Below are positions 53,081 to 63,783 of a stretch of DNA of 64,000 nucleotides, piece after piece. Each line of letters begins with the position of its first letter. The first letter of the stretch is position 1. Made by a program: the position numbers and the translations under genes. The notes below the pieces were generated by a model that did no database searches, was not told the DNA's origin, and saw only the letters and a program-made list of their open reading frames with translations. The stretch is taken from positions 310,001 through 374,000 of the forward strand of contig JAIVFI010000012.1 of NCBI GenBank assembly GCA_025558095.1. Direction: 5' to 3'. This stretch comes from Hyaloraphidium curvatum (lineage: Eukaryota > Monoblepharomycota > Hyaloraphidiomycetes > Hyaloraphidiales > Hyaloraphidiaceae).

Positions 53081-54111
53081 TCAGAGCGACCCCTTGGCCG
53101 GCGAAACGATCTTCCAGCCGCCCGTGAGCCCCCGCATCATCCTCGTCTGCGTCCCCATCGCCACGATCTTCCCCTCCTCGTCCCACAGCTCGCACGTGCA
53201 GTCGTACCGCCCCCTCGTCAGGTGCCTCGTCCACACGCGCGTGTAGACCAGCTCCCCCTTTGGCACTCCGCGGAACTGCAGCGACAGGTCCATGGTCATC
53301 CCCCTGAACCCGCGGCCCTGGATCTCCGGGATACGGCGCACGGGCGAGTTGAACATGTCGGCCCAGAAGGCGAGGGAGACGAGGTCCGTGGGGCGGCCAT
53401 CGCGGAAGCGCGAGGCGTGGTAGACCAGGGGCTGGGGGAGGTTGCCTGGGGCCGTGGGGACGAGGTCGGGGAGGACGGTGACGCGCTCGGTGAGGTCCTA
53501 CGGGGCTTCGGTGTCAGATCGCAGCGAGGGCCTCACGGCGAAGGGGAGTTCGTTACCTGCATGCCAACGCCGGGCTGCTCCGGGCTCGGTTTCCACTCCA
53601 CCGCATCGGCATTGAACTCAAGCGGCGGCCTCCGCTCCGTCACGTGGTCCGGTCCCTCCTCTGCCGACAGGTCGCCGAACGTCGCCACTACGCAGAGGAT
53701 GTCGACAGTCTCAAACGCCCCCTGCTTCCCGCCCGTCTTTTTCGGCTGGTCCTGGCGCAGCACCGCCTCGGCGACGGCGGACCGCCCGCCCTCCTTGAGC
53801 CGCCGCACGTCCACGTAGGCCGGACCGGCGCGGGAGATGCTCAGGAAGGTCGCCTGCAGTGCGAGGGGGTCCGGCCAGCGCGGGCCGGACGACGGGCCGC
53901 CGGATCCGAAGGAGATGTCGTTGGAGGGGTCGCCGAAGTCCTTGACCAGGCAGTTGAGGACCGATGCGAGGATGATACCCCCGAACGGCGCCCCTCCCGC
54001 GAAGAAGCGCTGCTGGACGTCCACGTGGTAGCGCCGCACGGCCCGGTCGCCGAGGGTGATGTGCTCGACGCGGCCGACGCGCACGGCGTCGTCGAACGCG
54101 TAGCTCTTCAT
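53081..54111 (-). CDS. Acyl-CoA thioesterase II-like (TesB/ACOT8 fold)
   Basis: 323-residue double-hotdog protein that likely hydrolyses acyl-CoA. Exons are 54111-53557 and 53497-53081, intron 59 nt. The first hotdog has VQQRFFAGGAPFGGIILASV and LQATFLSISRAGPAYVDVRR; the second has LVYHASRFRDGRPTDLVSL, RGFRGMTMDLSLQFRG and YDCTCELWDEEGKIVAMGTQ. The Asp-His segment typical of bacterial TesB (DH...WFH) is replaced by LAFWADMF, so it belongs to a divergent branch and catalysis should be checked. No peroxisomal targeting tripeptide is seen at the end (KGSL). The start was taken where similarity begins (MKSYAFDDAVRVGRVEH). Confidence 0.82.
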
Positions 54112-54702
54112 GGGAAAGGCGCGGGATTCAGCGGGTGACGTGCCGACGTTTGAGCCGAGCCGCGAATCGATCGCACCCCCCACCATGCTGCTCGACAGTT
54201 CAAGGAAACCGTCAAGGAAACTGAGAAAGCGCCATTCGTTCGTGATAGAGTGATATGGCACAGATCGTTGTTGATCTCCCATTGCTCGGGCCTTGTCCTC
54301 AAGATGGATCGCCGACTGCCTCGGGCATCTGCGCGTCCATGTGGACTATGCCAGCGGAAGGAAGTGGATCTCCTTATCGATGTTGCTTGAAATACAAACT
54401 CGATTCGCAGAGCGAGCCCTCGGCGCCTCGGACTCCTTCGCGCCTCTGGTTGGAAATCGTCGCGGCTGCCGTCACCCCTGGCCAGCACCTCGTTTCCTTC
54501 CGCTTCGCCTGAGCCCCTCGGCGACCTCTGCGGCCGTCCTACGCGCCGCGTCTCCCTCTCTTCACCCGTACGGATCGCACGGGCGCGCATCGCTTTTCAT
54601 TCGCGGCGCGCTGCCGGGGAGAGACGCGGCCGTGGGCTCATTTCCGACGACCGCAGACCTCCCCTCCTCCCCGGCCATTGCGGCCGAACCCGCCCCGCAA
54701 GG
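54112..54702. promoter_or_regulatory. Divergent upstream region, thioesterase / CCT3
   Basis: 591 bp between divergent starts. Short frames only. Holds both promoters. Confidence 0.4.
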
Positions 54703-56707
54703 ATGATGCAGCAGCCGATTATCGTGATCAGTGGGTTTCGCGCCCGCGCAGAGGCGCCGGGGAGCCGCTGGCTCACGCGGAAACCTCGCGACGCCAGACA
54801 ATGCCGAAAACCGCGAGACGGGCCGCAAGGCCCAGACGTCCAATATTACCGCGGCGAAAACGGTCTCGGACATCATCCGGACGTGCCTCGGCCCGCGGGC
54901 CATGCTGAAGATGATCCTGGATCCCATGGGCGGGATCGTCCTGACCAACGACGGCAACGCGATCCTGCGCGAGGTCGAGGTCGCGCACCCGGCGGCAAAA
55001 TCCATGATCGAGCTCGCGCGGACGCAGGACGAGGAGGTTGGCGACGGGACGACGTCGGTCATCATCCTGGGTGGGTATCTCCCCCGGCCGCCCCCGTCCG
55101 TTTCCTTCCGGGCTCATGCGCCGTCCCTGGCAGCCGGCGAGGTCCTGGCATCGGCTCTGCCCTCGCTCAACCGCAATATTCACCCGATCATGATCATCGC
55201 GGCCTACAAAAAGGCCCTGAACGACGCGCTGGGCGTCATTGACGAGATCTCGCTCAAGGTCGACACCGAGAACCGCGAGTCCATGATCCAGCTCATCAAG
55301 AGCACCATCGGGACCAAGTTCATCAGCCAGTGGGGCAATCTGATGTGCGAGCTCGCGCTCGACGCCGTCAGGACGGTGGCTCTCCTCCAGGAGAACGGGC
55401 GCAAGGAGGTGGACGTGAAGCGCTACGTCCGGATCGAGAAGGTGGGCCCACATCGTCCTGTCTTTGGACCGCAGCTGACGGGCGGCGGTCACCAGATCCC
55501 CGGCGGCGAGATCGAGGAGTCCCGCGTCCTGGACGGCGTCATGGTCAACAAGGACGTGACGCACCCCAAGATGCGTCGCCGCATCGAGAACCCGCGCATC
55601 GTCCTGCTCGACTGCCCCATGGAGTACAAGAAGGGCGAGTCGCAGACCAACGTGGAGCTGCAGAACGAGGGGCAGTGGGAGCGGCTGCTGGAGATTGAGG
55701 AGGAGCAGATCCGGGAGCTGTGCGAGAACATCATCCGGGTCAAGCCCGACCTCGTCATCACCGAAAAGGGCGTTTCGGACCTGGCGCAGCACTTTTTGCT
55801 CAAGGCCAACATTACTGCCATTCGCCGCGTCAAGAAGATGGACAACCACCGCATCGCCCGCGCCACGGGGGCGACGATCGTGAACCGGGTGGAGGACCTG
55901 AAGGAGTCGGACGTCGGGACCAAGTGCGGCCTGTTCGAGGTCAACAAGATCGGCGACGAGTACTTCATGTACCTGACCAAGTGCAGGGAACCCAAGGTGG
56001 GCCGCGCGGGCGCCTCCTCTCACTCGCCCTCACGCTGTCATCGCAGGCCTGCACCGTCATCCTCCGCGGCCCCTCCAAGGACATCATCAACGAGGTCGAG
56101 CGCAACCTGCAGGACGCCATGGCGGTGGCCCGCAACGTCATCTTCGAGCCCAAGCTTGCCCCCGGCGGGGGCGCGACCGAGATGGCCGTCGCGGTGCGGC
56201 TCGGGGAGAACGCAAAGGCCATCTCGGGGATCGAGGCGTGGCCGTACCGCGCGCTGGCCGAGGCGCTCGAGGTGATCCCGCGGACGCTGGTGCAGAACTG
56301 GTGCGTTATGCCGCTGCGGTGGATAATGGAGGGAGGCTGACGCCGGTTCAGCGGAGGCAACGCGATCCGCACGCTGACGCAGCTCCGGGCCAAGCACGCC
56401 GTCAAGGAGCACACCTGGGGCATCGACGGGATCTCGGGCCAGATCGTGGACATGAAGACGTACGGCGTGTGGGAACCCGTGGCCGTCAAGGCGCAGACCA
56501 TCAAGACGGCGATCGAGGTGGGTGCCCTTGCAAGGCGCGGGCGGACGGTTCGCTCACGTGGGACCCTCCCAGTCCGCGTGCCTCATCCTCCGCGTGGACG
56601 ACATCGTCTCCGGGGTCTCGAAAAAGAACAGGGAGGGCGCCGGGGGCTCCGGCGGCGGCATCCAGGCCGGCGAGGATTACGAGCCCGAGGAAGGCGAGGA
56701 GCGATGA
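54703..56707 (+). CDS. CCT3: T-complex protein 1 subunit gamma (CCT3)
   Basis: 554-residue subunit of the cytosolic chaperonin TRiC/CCT, which folds actin and tubulin. Seven exons close the frame: 54703-54730, 54798-55070, 55134-55441, 55496-55996, 56047-56300, 56352-56517 and 56573-56707. The 28 nt first exon joins to NNAENRETGRKAQTSNI, as in other CCT3 proteins. ATP-site motifs: GPRAMLKMILDPMGG, TNDGNAILRE, GDGTTSVIILAGE rebuilt across intron 2, and LAPGGGATEMAVA. Subunit-specific stretches include GVMVNKDVTHPKMRRRIENP and WGIDGISGQIVDM. The C-terminus is Gly/acidic-rich, as is usual for this subunit. Complete and apparently functional. Confidence 0.97.
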
Positions 56708-56836
56708 GCGGCGGCCGCCGAGGAAATACCACCCGTGTAACGATAGCCTAGACCAAGATACCACCGACCGATGCAACGTGCAGCGCAGATTCAGGAAAGA
56801 ATCGTGTGGCAGACTGTACAGCGCCGAAACCCCGGC

Positions 56837-57680
56837 CTACTTCTTCGCCACCTTCTGCTGCGCCAGCACCTTCTTCACGATCTTCTGCTCCTCGATCAGG
56901 AACGCGCGCACCACCCTGTCCGAAAGCGTCAGCCGGGTCCGAAACAACGCGGAGCGGGGAAGGCAACCCACCGATTCCGGACGCACGAACCGCACCGCGA
57001 CCCGCCGTACGCGCGGGTGACGGTCTTTACCCGCTTCGACACGCGCATGTAGTCCTTCGGCCGCAGGCCGGGGATCTGGGGAAGGGGGGGATGGCGTCAG
57101 CCCCGGTCCACGGGAATCCGGTCCAGAAGAATCCCAGGGGTGTCCGTCCAGCCCAGCGGCGAGGGAAGGAGGGGCAAGGGGAGAGGTGTCCCGAGGCGGC
57201 GGGCTGGCAAGAGGGCAGGAGGGCCGAGGGCGCCGGGATGGGCGTTCCGGCAAACGCATGCCCTGTCCCCGTCCCGGTCTCCCTCCACACCCCCTGGCCC
57301 CCATCCCGCCCTCTTCGCCCGCCCTCCCATCTCCCAGACACCCCCTCCACCCCGCCGCACCGCCCCATCGCCCCCCAAGCCACGCCCCCGCAACCACCGC
57401 GACGCTCACCCCCGCCAGCGTGCTCCCGCAGTCCCCGCACTTCGGCCCCTTCCCGAGCTTCTTGGTGTACGAGAGGACGTGCTTCCCGCCTGCCCGAGAA
57501 ATCCGTCAGCGCTTCCTTCGGGGACCAGGAGGTGGCAAGTGCCCACCGGGCGTCTTGACGATCCGCGTCCGGTTGGACTTGGTGTTGTACGAGAGGCGGC
57601 GGCGGTAGGTCACGCGGGTGGCCTGCGAGGGCGGAGGGGTCAGAGGAGAACAGGGAGGAGGGAGGAGGGGCGCGCACCAT
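56837..57680 (-). CDS. RPL34: 60S ribosomal protein eL34
   Basis: 113-residue ribosomal protein from five exons: 57680-57678, 57622-57547, 57489-57410, 57075-56972 and 56915-56837. The first coding exon is only the ATG. Motifs run [87 protein letters not shown] and [15 protein letters not shown], a complete eL34 with its four zinc-ribbon Cys. The third intron is 334 nt, far longer than others in the window, and is GC-rich and repetitive. High expression and intron-dependent regulation are usual for ribosomal genes; the sequence does not show more. Convergent with CCT3. Confidence 0.95.
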
Positions 57681-58376
57681 GGCTGGGGCGGGCGGGGAGG
57701 AGGAGTTGGTAGTGGAGGCGGAGGGCGCGAACAATGATAGGTTCGGGGTAACCCTTGGCCCAATTCGCCACCCATCACGAGACCCCCGATCTCGCCCATT
57801 CCGGTGCGGGAAGAGCCATCCGAGGCGTTTCCATTCTATTCATACCCCGTCCATCCATTTTTCGGGCCGTCTAGTTCGGTTTTTGGGCCTTCGCGAGTGC
57901 GGCCGCAGGCCACGATCCCTCGGCGTAGTGGTGCAGGTGAAGGGCGGACCGGCGTCGGCGGCTGCGCCAACAGATTGCAGGGCACCCGGGCATGAATGCC
58001 GAGGGCGGCGACGCAGGCTGCGATGCGGCCCGGTGCGTGCGGTCGAACCGCCCGTGGGCCGCCCGCGAAATAGGCTCCTGGGCCTGGCCACCGGCACCGA
58101 TCGCCCTTCCGGTAAGGCATCCGGAGGGGCCGAGCCGGGTGCGGCATCCGTGGCTGATGGATGCCTGCTGAGTGGTAGCCGAGCAGCGCCGGTGTAGCTC
58201 GAGGGGCGGCAGGTGGGGCGCCTGACCCTCGTGAAAACGGCCCTCGGCGCGGCGGCTTGTGGCCAGACCCACCGTCTTTCTCCGGCCTCACCAGCTAGCT
58301 AGCCGCGGGGCGCCGGCCTGCTCCGGCGATGTGCGACGAGCGCTAGCGGGCTTTAGAGGAAGCGCAGCGGGCTTTG
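57681..58376. promoter_or_regulatory. Divergent upstream region, eL34 / GATA factor
   Basis: 696 bp between the eL34 start and the GATA factor start. No convincing frame. An AT-richer patch lies near 57830-57900. Confidence 0.4.
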
Positions 58377-61300
58377 ATGGCGACGGCGGCGGGGCCGGCG
58401 GCGGGGCCCCCGTCGGGCCGCCGCCCTCTGCACCGGGTTTTGCTGGAGGCGGCGCTGGGCGGGCACGGTGCCGGCAGCCCGGGCAGCGCCGCCGCCGACG
58501 GCGCGCACGCCTTCGCGGCGCTGCCGGTCGCCGACCTGCTGCGGCCGGCCGGCGCCGAGCTGCCCGAGCTGTGGCGGCTGTCGACGCGGACAAAGGACGT
58601 GCTGCCGCACGGCGAGCGCCTCGAGAACCTCGCGTGGCGCGCGATGGCCATGCAGATGAAGCGGGAAAGGGCCGCGGAGGGGGGGCCGCCCGCGGAGGGC
58701 GCAGGAGCGGCCGCCCCCGTTCGCCTCGCCGCCAACCCGAAACCCGCGAAGCCGCTGTCGCCGGCGTCGTCGGACCGCACCGCCGAGCCAGACCAGATGG
58801 ACTGGGCGGGCTCGGTGCCGTCGTCGCTGCGCACCCGCGCATCGCCCGGCGCCTCCGAGTCCGATCCCTCGCGCAAGTGGTCGCAGTCGTCGGCCGATGC
58901 CATGGAGGGCCTGTCGGCGGACGACGTGCGCAAGGAGCTGCTGGCTGAGCTGGGCAACCACAAGTACCACCAGGTGCCGATGGGCGCCATCGTCTCGTTC
59001 CCCCCGCCCTCGCAGGTGCGTTTCCCTTCGCTCCCCGCTCCGGCTATCCTAAACGTCCCCGTGCGTTCTCCCCCTTTTCCAGGACCACCTCTCGATTCCC
59101 GTCTCGTCCCATCAACCCCTCTCCGTCGCCGACGCGCACTTTGCGCCCCACCTCGTGCGCAACGCGGCGTACCTCTCCGCATCCCCCCACCCCTACGACC
59201 CGCAACGGCAACTCTTCGACGCCGACTCGCCCATGTTCGGCGCCGGCTCCAACTTTCCCTCCTCGCCGATGATACCCGTGGGCGACGTCGTCCCTCCGCC
59301 CGATTTCCCCCCAGCCGGCGCCCCCGCGCCGCCCGCTGCCTCGCTGCTGCCCGACCCGTCCGGCATGGGCCTGGGCGGCGCCGACGCGGACGACTGGATC
59401 CGCCAGTACATGTCGCTGGACGGCCTTTCGGACACCACCATCCTGCACGGCGACCCGCTGGGCGACCTCGCCGGCGGCGCCAAGGCCACCGGCTCGCCCT
59501 CCGCCTTCTCCCCGTCCAATGCCGACGACGGCGACGGCGACACCGTCACCACGCGGCGGAGCGACTCGCACAGCCCCGACGACCCGCCCTCGCTCGACTT
59601 TGGCGGGCCGCAGGTAAAGCAGGAGGATGCCGAGGACTTTGCCGCGGCCGCAGAGGCGGACGCCGTCTTTGCCGAGCTCATGGCCGGCGGCGGCATCGGC
59701 ATCGGCGTCGGTGCCGGCCCGGCGCTGCCGCGGAACTACTCCCTGCCCGACCTCGCGGGGCTGCAGGGCCTGCACGGGCTGCAGCCGGGGTACGTCAACC
59801 CTGCCGCGTACGCGCAGGGCGGTATCCCACCGCAGGACGCGCTCGGGCGCGGATTCGGGATCGCGACCGCCGTCGGTGCGCCCGCGCCACCGCCGCAGCA
59901 AGCAGCGCCGCCCGCGCCCGCATCCACGCCAGGGCCTTCGGGCCGCGCACGGCGCCCGGCGCGCAAGGCCACCAACCAGGCGGAAGAGGGCACCGAGCCG
60001 GCCGTGGTCGAGTGCAGCAACTGCCGCACCACGCGGACCCCGCTCTGGCGCAGGGACGAGAAGGGCGCGCCGCTGTGCAACGCGTGCGGGCTTTTCTACA
60101 AGCTGCACGGCGTCACGAGGCCGATTTCCATGAAAACGGTGAGTCGCATCCTTTCGCGATGCGCTGCAAAACAGTCGCTCATCGTTTCCGTTTCCGCAGG
60201 ATGTGATCAAGAAGCGCAACCGGCAGTCCAACAAGAAGGCCGACACCGCCGTTTCGACGCCTTCGCCCCCGCCAAACAGCACCACGCCTCCGCCGACGAC
60301 GTCGCCCGCGGCCTTTGCCGCGCAGATGTCCATGTCGCTGCCCACGACCGGCTTCCTGCCGACCCGGCCGGCCAACGTGGGCAAGAGTGGGCTGTCGCCA
60401 AAGACCAAGCAGCAGCCGCAGAAGCAGGGCTCGCTCGACTTTGGCAAGACCCCCCGGAGCGGGCTCTCGGCGGGTCTCAAGGGGATGAGCATGATCAGCA
60501 CCGTCGCCGCGGCGGGGGCGGTGCCGCAGCAGCCCCTGTCGCCTCAAAACATGGTCATGGGCGTGCACCGCACGGGCTCGCCGGCCATCGGCGTTCCCGG
60601 CCGCGCCGACTCGCCCGCGCTGGTGTCGCCGCACACGTCCTCGGTGCCGATCCCCATCTCGGCCGCCGGCTCCAGCACGGCGTCGCTGGCCGCCCTGTCG
60701 CGCAAGGGCTCCGTCAGCAGCGCCTTCACCCCGCCCAACTTCCGCGAAGGCTCGCCGCTCGCCGGCCCCATGCACGTGCCGGCGCGTTTCGCCCCCGCGC
60801 CGCAGCAGGTGGCCGGCTCGCTGCCGGCCAACTGGGCCAACGCGCGCGGGACGACGTCGATGCGGATGCAGCGCAAGCGGCAGCGGACGGACCACGAGGG
60901 CGCCGACTTTGGCGACGACGACGGGGTGGCCTTCACCACCTTCCCCTCGTCGCCCGGGCTCTCCTTCATGCACTCGCACACGCTCGCGCACCCGGGCATG
61001 GCCGGCGGCGCGGTGCCGAGCATCTTCGGCGCCGCCGTCGCCGAGCCGGTCGTCTACTCCTCGCCGTCGCCGGCGCCGGTGCTCGATCCGAACGGGGGGA
61101 TGATGTCGGCCGAGGACCTGCTCCAGCAGCTGCAGAGCATCCTGACGCTGCAGCCGGCCGAGCCGCCGGCGCCGGTTTCGCCCGCGGGGAGGGAGACGCC
61201 GGGACCGGGAGGGCAGGGGCTGACGAACGAGATGATCTACTCGCAACTACAACAGCTGATCGAGCTGCAGCGGATGCAGGTTGGTTGCCTGGCCGTGCCG

Positions 61301-61512
61301 CTGATGACTCGGTGCTGACGACGATCCCCCCCCTCCAGCTGGAAGTGCAGCGGCAGAACGCCGAGCTGATCTCGATGGCCGCCAAGGCGCCGTCGATGAT
61401 GCCCGTCGTGGCGCAGCCGGGCGGGCCGATCTACTACCAGGCCATGCCGATGGAGGGGCCGCCGGGTGTGCCGCGCGCCGGGTCTGGCAACCTGGGGAGG
61501 AGGAAGCAATAG
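58377..61512 (+). CDS. GATA zinc-finger transcription factor with AreA/NIT2-type N-terminal motif
   Basis: 982-residue regulator from four exons: 58377-59015, 59083-60138, 60200-61279 and 61339-61512. The N-terminal block [20 protein letters not shown] followed by NLAWRAMAM is the DUF1752 motif found in fungal nitrogen GATA factors such as AreA, NIT2 and Gat1. One GATA finger (C-x2-C-x17-C-x2-C) sits at about residue 525: [14 protein letters not shown], then [12 protein letters not shown], then RPISMKT joined to DVIKKRNRQ across an intron at the usual place. A Leu/Gln-rich coiled coil ([28 protein letters not shown]) lies near the C-terminus. A role in nitrogen-source control is likely from the motif pair. 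The codon before the chosen ATG is TTG, so 58377 is the start. Confidence 0.92.
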
Positions 61513-61811
61513 CTATGTCGCAACGGGTTAGCGGTTGTACGGAATTTCGGTTGCGATTTCGCATAGATTGGGGAGGTCGAAGTGTTCGATCCGTCTGGCC
61601 GATTTACGGGGTGTCGGCTCAATCGGCATTGCAGGTCCCCTGCCGACTCCACGCGCCCCACGTGACACGACCCAGCCCGCCTAGCCCTGAGGCGGCCGCT
61701 GCGACGCGGCACTTGGATTTCCGAGTCCTCCTCTTTCATTTCCGCCCGCCCGGCCCGTCGTTTCCGGGGGCGACGGGGTGACTCCGGGCGTGCGCTCAGT
61801 GTGAGCCGGAG
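61513..61811. other. Intergenic region, GATA factor / phosphodiesterase
   Basis: 299 bp; no coding signal. Holds the promoter of the phosphodiesterase gene. Confidence 0.4.
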
Positions 61812-63733
61812 ATGCTCCTCCCCGCCGCGCTGCTCCTCCTGGCCCTCGGCACGCCCGCCGCCGCCAAGCCGGCGACCGAGGGTATCGACCAGGTGCTCAT
61901 CATTGGAGTCGATGGGCTCTCAACGTCGTACTACCATTCCCTGCTGCGTCGGGGCGCCCTGCCGAACTTTGCGCGGCTCCGGAGCCAGTCGGCCTTTACG
62001 GACAATGCGCGGGCCGTCATGCCGACCGTGAGCTTCGTCAACTGGATGTCCATCTTGAGCTCGGCAGACCCGAGCTTCCACGGCGTCGACGGGAATGACT
62101 ATTCGCGGGCCACCTCCCCTGTCATTTCGGTGACGGGCCCTTGCAGCTTCTTCCCGAACGCATTCAGCGTGCTTCGGGTCGCTTATCCCGAGGCGTTCCT
62201 CGCCGCCCGATACAGTTGGCCCGTCATCGGCGAGGTCCTCGAGCCCTCAAAGTACCTCAACGTGTCGACTTCCGAGATGTCGGACGAGGCGGTCGCCGAC
62301 AACTGTGTTTCGGACCTCCAGCTCATGGGCCGCAAGAAGGCCGAGCTGCTGGCTGCGGGCAAGGGCGGCCGGGGAAGGCGCGGGGAGGGCGTTATGCTTC
62401 ACCTGTGCTACTTCGTCGCAGGTTCGTACCTTCTCCAGTTGATCTCGCCGAGATGCTGATGATCCATTCAGTGGACGAAACTGGCCATGTTTACGGCTAT
62501 AGTGATGATTACGAAGAAGCGATAATGGCGACGGACGCTCTGATCGGCCGGCTGCTCGACACGGTGGAATCATCGGGGCTAGCTTCCTCGACCCTGATCG
62601 TCCTGGTGTCGGACCACGGACGGGAACCGCTCACCGGCCATGAGCACGGATCCTTCACCATGGAGGAGCTTGAAACGCCGTGGTCTCTGGCCGGCCCAGG
62701 GATCCGGAAGGGCAGGCTACGGACCCCCGTGCACACCTTCGACACTGCCAGCACCGTCCTCGGCGCTCTCGGTGTGGAACCACCGCTGCAATGGCACGGC
62801 CGTATGGTGCTGGAAGCGTGGAGCGCCTACGAAATCGACGACCATCCGCTCGTCGACGGTGTGGGGGGAGCCGGGGAGGCTTTGAACCGGGCGGGGTGGC
62901 TCTACCAAGAGCCCATGAACCCGGACTTGGAATGCGTGGAGGACCTGGCGGTCCGGAAGGAGGCTTTCGACGCCTCCGTCATGGATGCCGAGACTTCCCT
63001 CCTTCCCAACATCTTTGGCGGCGGCTCCGAGAAGCCGAAACCGTCTTCGCGCCACCGGGAAGGAACGTGCAAAGCGAAGCATCACCAAAGAAGCTACCAC
63101 AGCGGCCATGGCTTCGGCGAAGATCCGCATTCCCTCCATCTCACGCACAAGCAGTTCTCTCACGACCACCTGTCTCACGCGCACTCTCACCAGCGGGCCA
63201 ACCTCACCCACCACGCGCACGTGCAACGCACGATGCCGTTGCTCATGAGGTGGTTCCGCGCCGTTCGGCTCGGGATCGCAAAGGTGATTCTGCGGGTCGC
63301 GACGTCGGCTGGCGACGGAAAGTTCCACTTGTTCTCCTTCGTTCTGGGGATCGCAGCCGCCTTCACCACCCTGCTGCTGCTCGGCAGCTCGGTCGGCTGC
63401 GGCGTGCTCCTGTGCCGGTTCAAGCGGAGGCGGTTGGGCAGCGGTGCGGGCGAGACGCCTCGATTGGGCCCCGTGTTGGTGGCACCGGACGCGAAGCCCC
63501 CAATGAGCCGGTTCCTGATGCGCAAGAGCTTGTCGCACGCGACGCTCGTGGACTTCAAGCTACCGCTCCCGCAAGCACAGCTTGGGGAGCCGCGGTTGCC
63601 GATCGCCAGGCCGCAATCATCGCCTCCGCGAGTTGCTGCCCCGCAAGCATTGCTCATGGAGCGGCCGTCTTCGGAAGATTCGGATTCGGACAGCGGCTCC
63701 AGCTTCACCGCACGACTCGATCACGCCAGATAG
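61812..63733 (+). CDS. Type I phosphodiesterase/nucleotide pyrophosphatase-like membrane protein
   Basis: 613-residue secretory-pathway enzyme of the alkaline-phosphatase superfamily (ENPP-like). A signal peptide (LLPAALLLLALGTPAAA) precedes LIIGVDGLSTSYYHSL (metal Asp), MPTVSFVNWMSILSS with the nucleophile Thr, and, after the intron, MIHSVDETGHVYGY, VLVSDHGREPLTGHEHG and MVLEAW. A His-rich stretch (HDHLSHAHSHQRANLTHHAH) comes just before one membrane helix (FSFVLGIAAAFTTLLLLGSS), then a basic stop-transfer (RFKRRR) and a Ser/Pro-rich cytosolic tail, so it is a type I membrane protein. The exons are 61812-62358 and 62439-63733; no GT donor joins them in frame, but a GC donor (G then GCAAGG) does, with acceptor CTCCAG. 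Substrate is unknown. Confidence 0.82.
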
Positions 63734-63783
63734 AAACTTGTGCGCGGAATCAATTGCATCGATTGTTGGAATCCCGATTCTCG

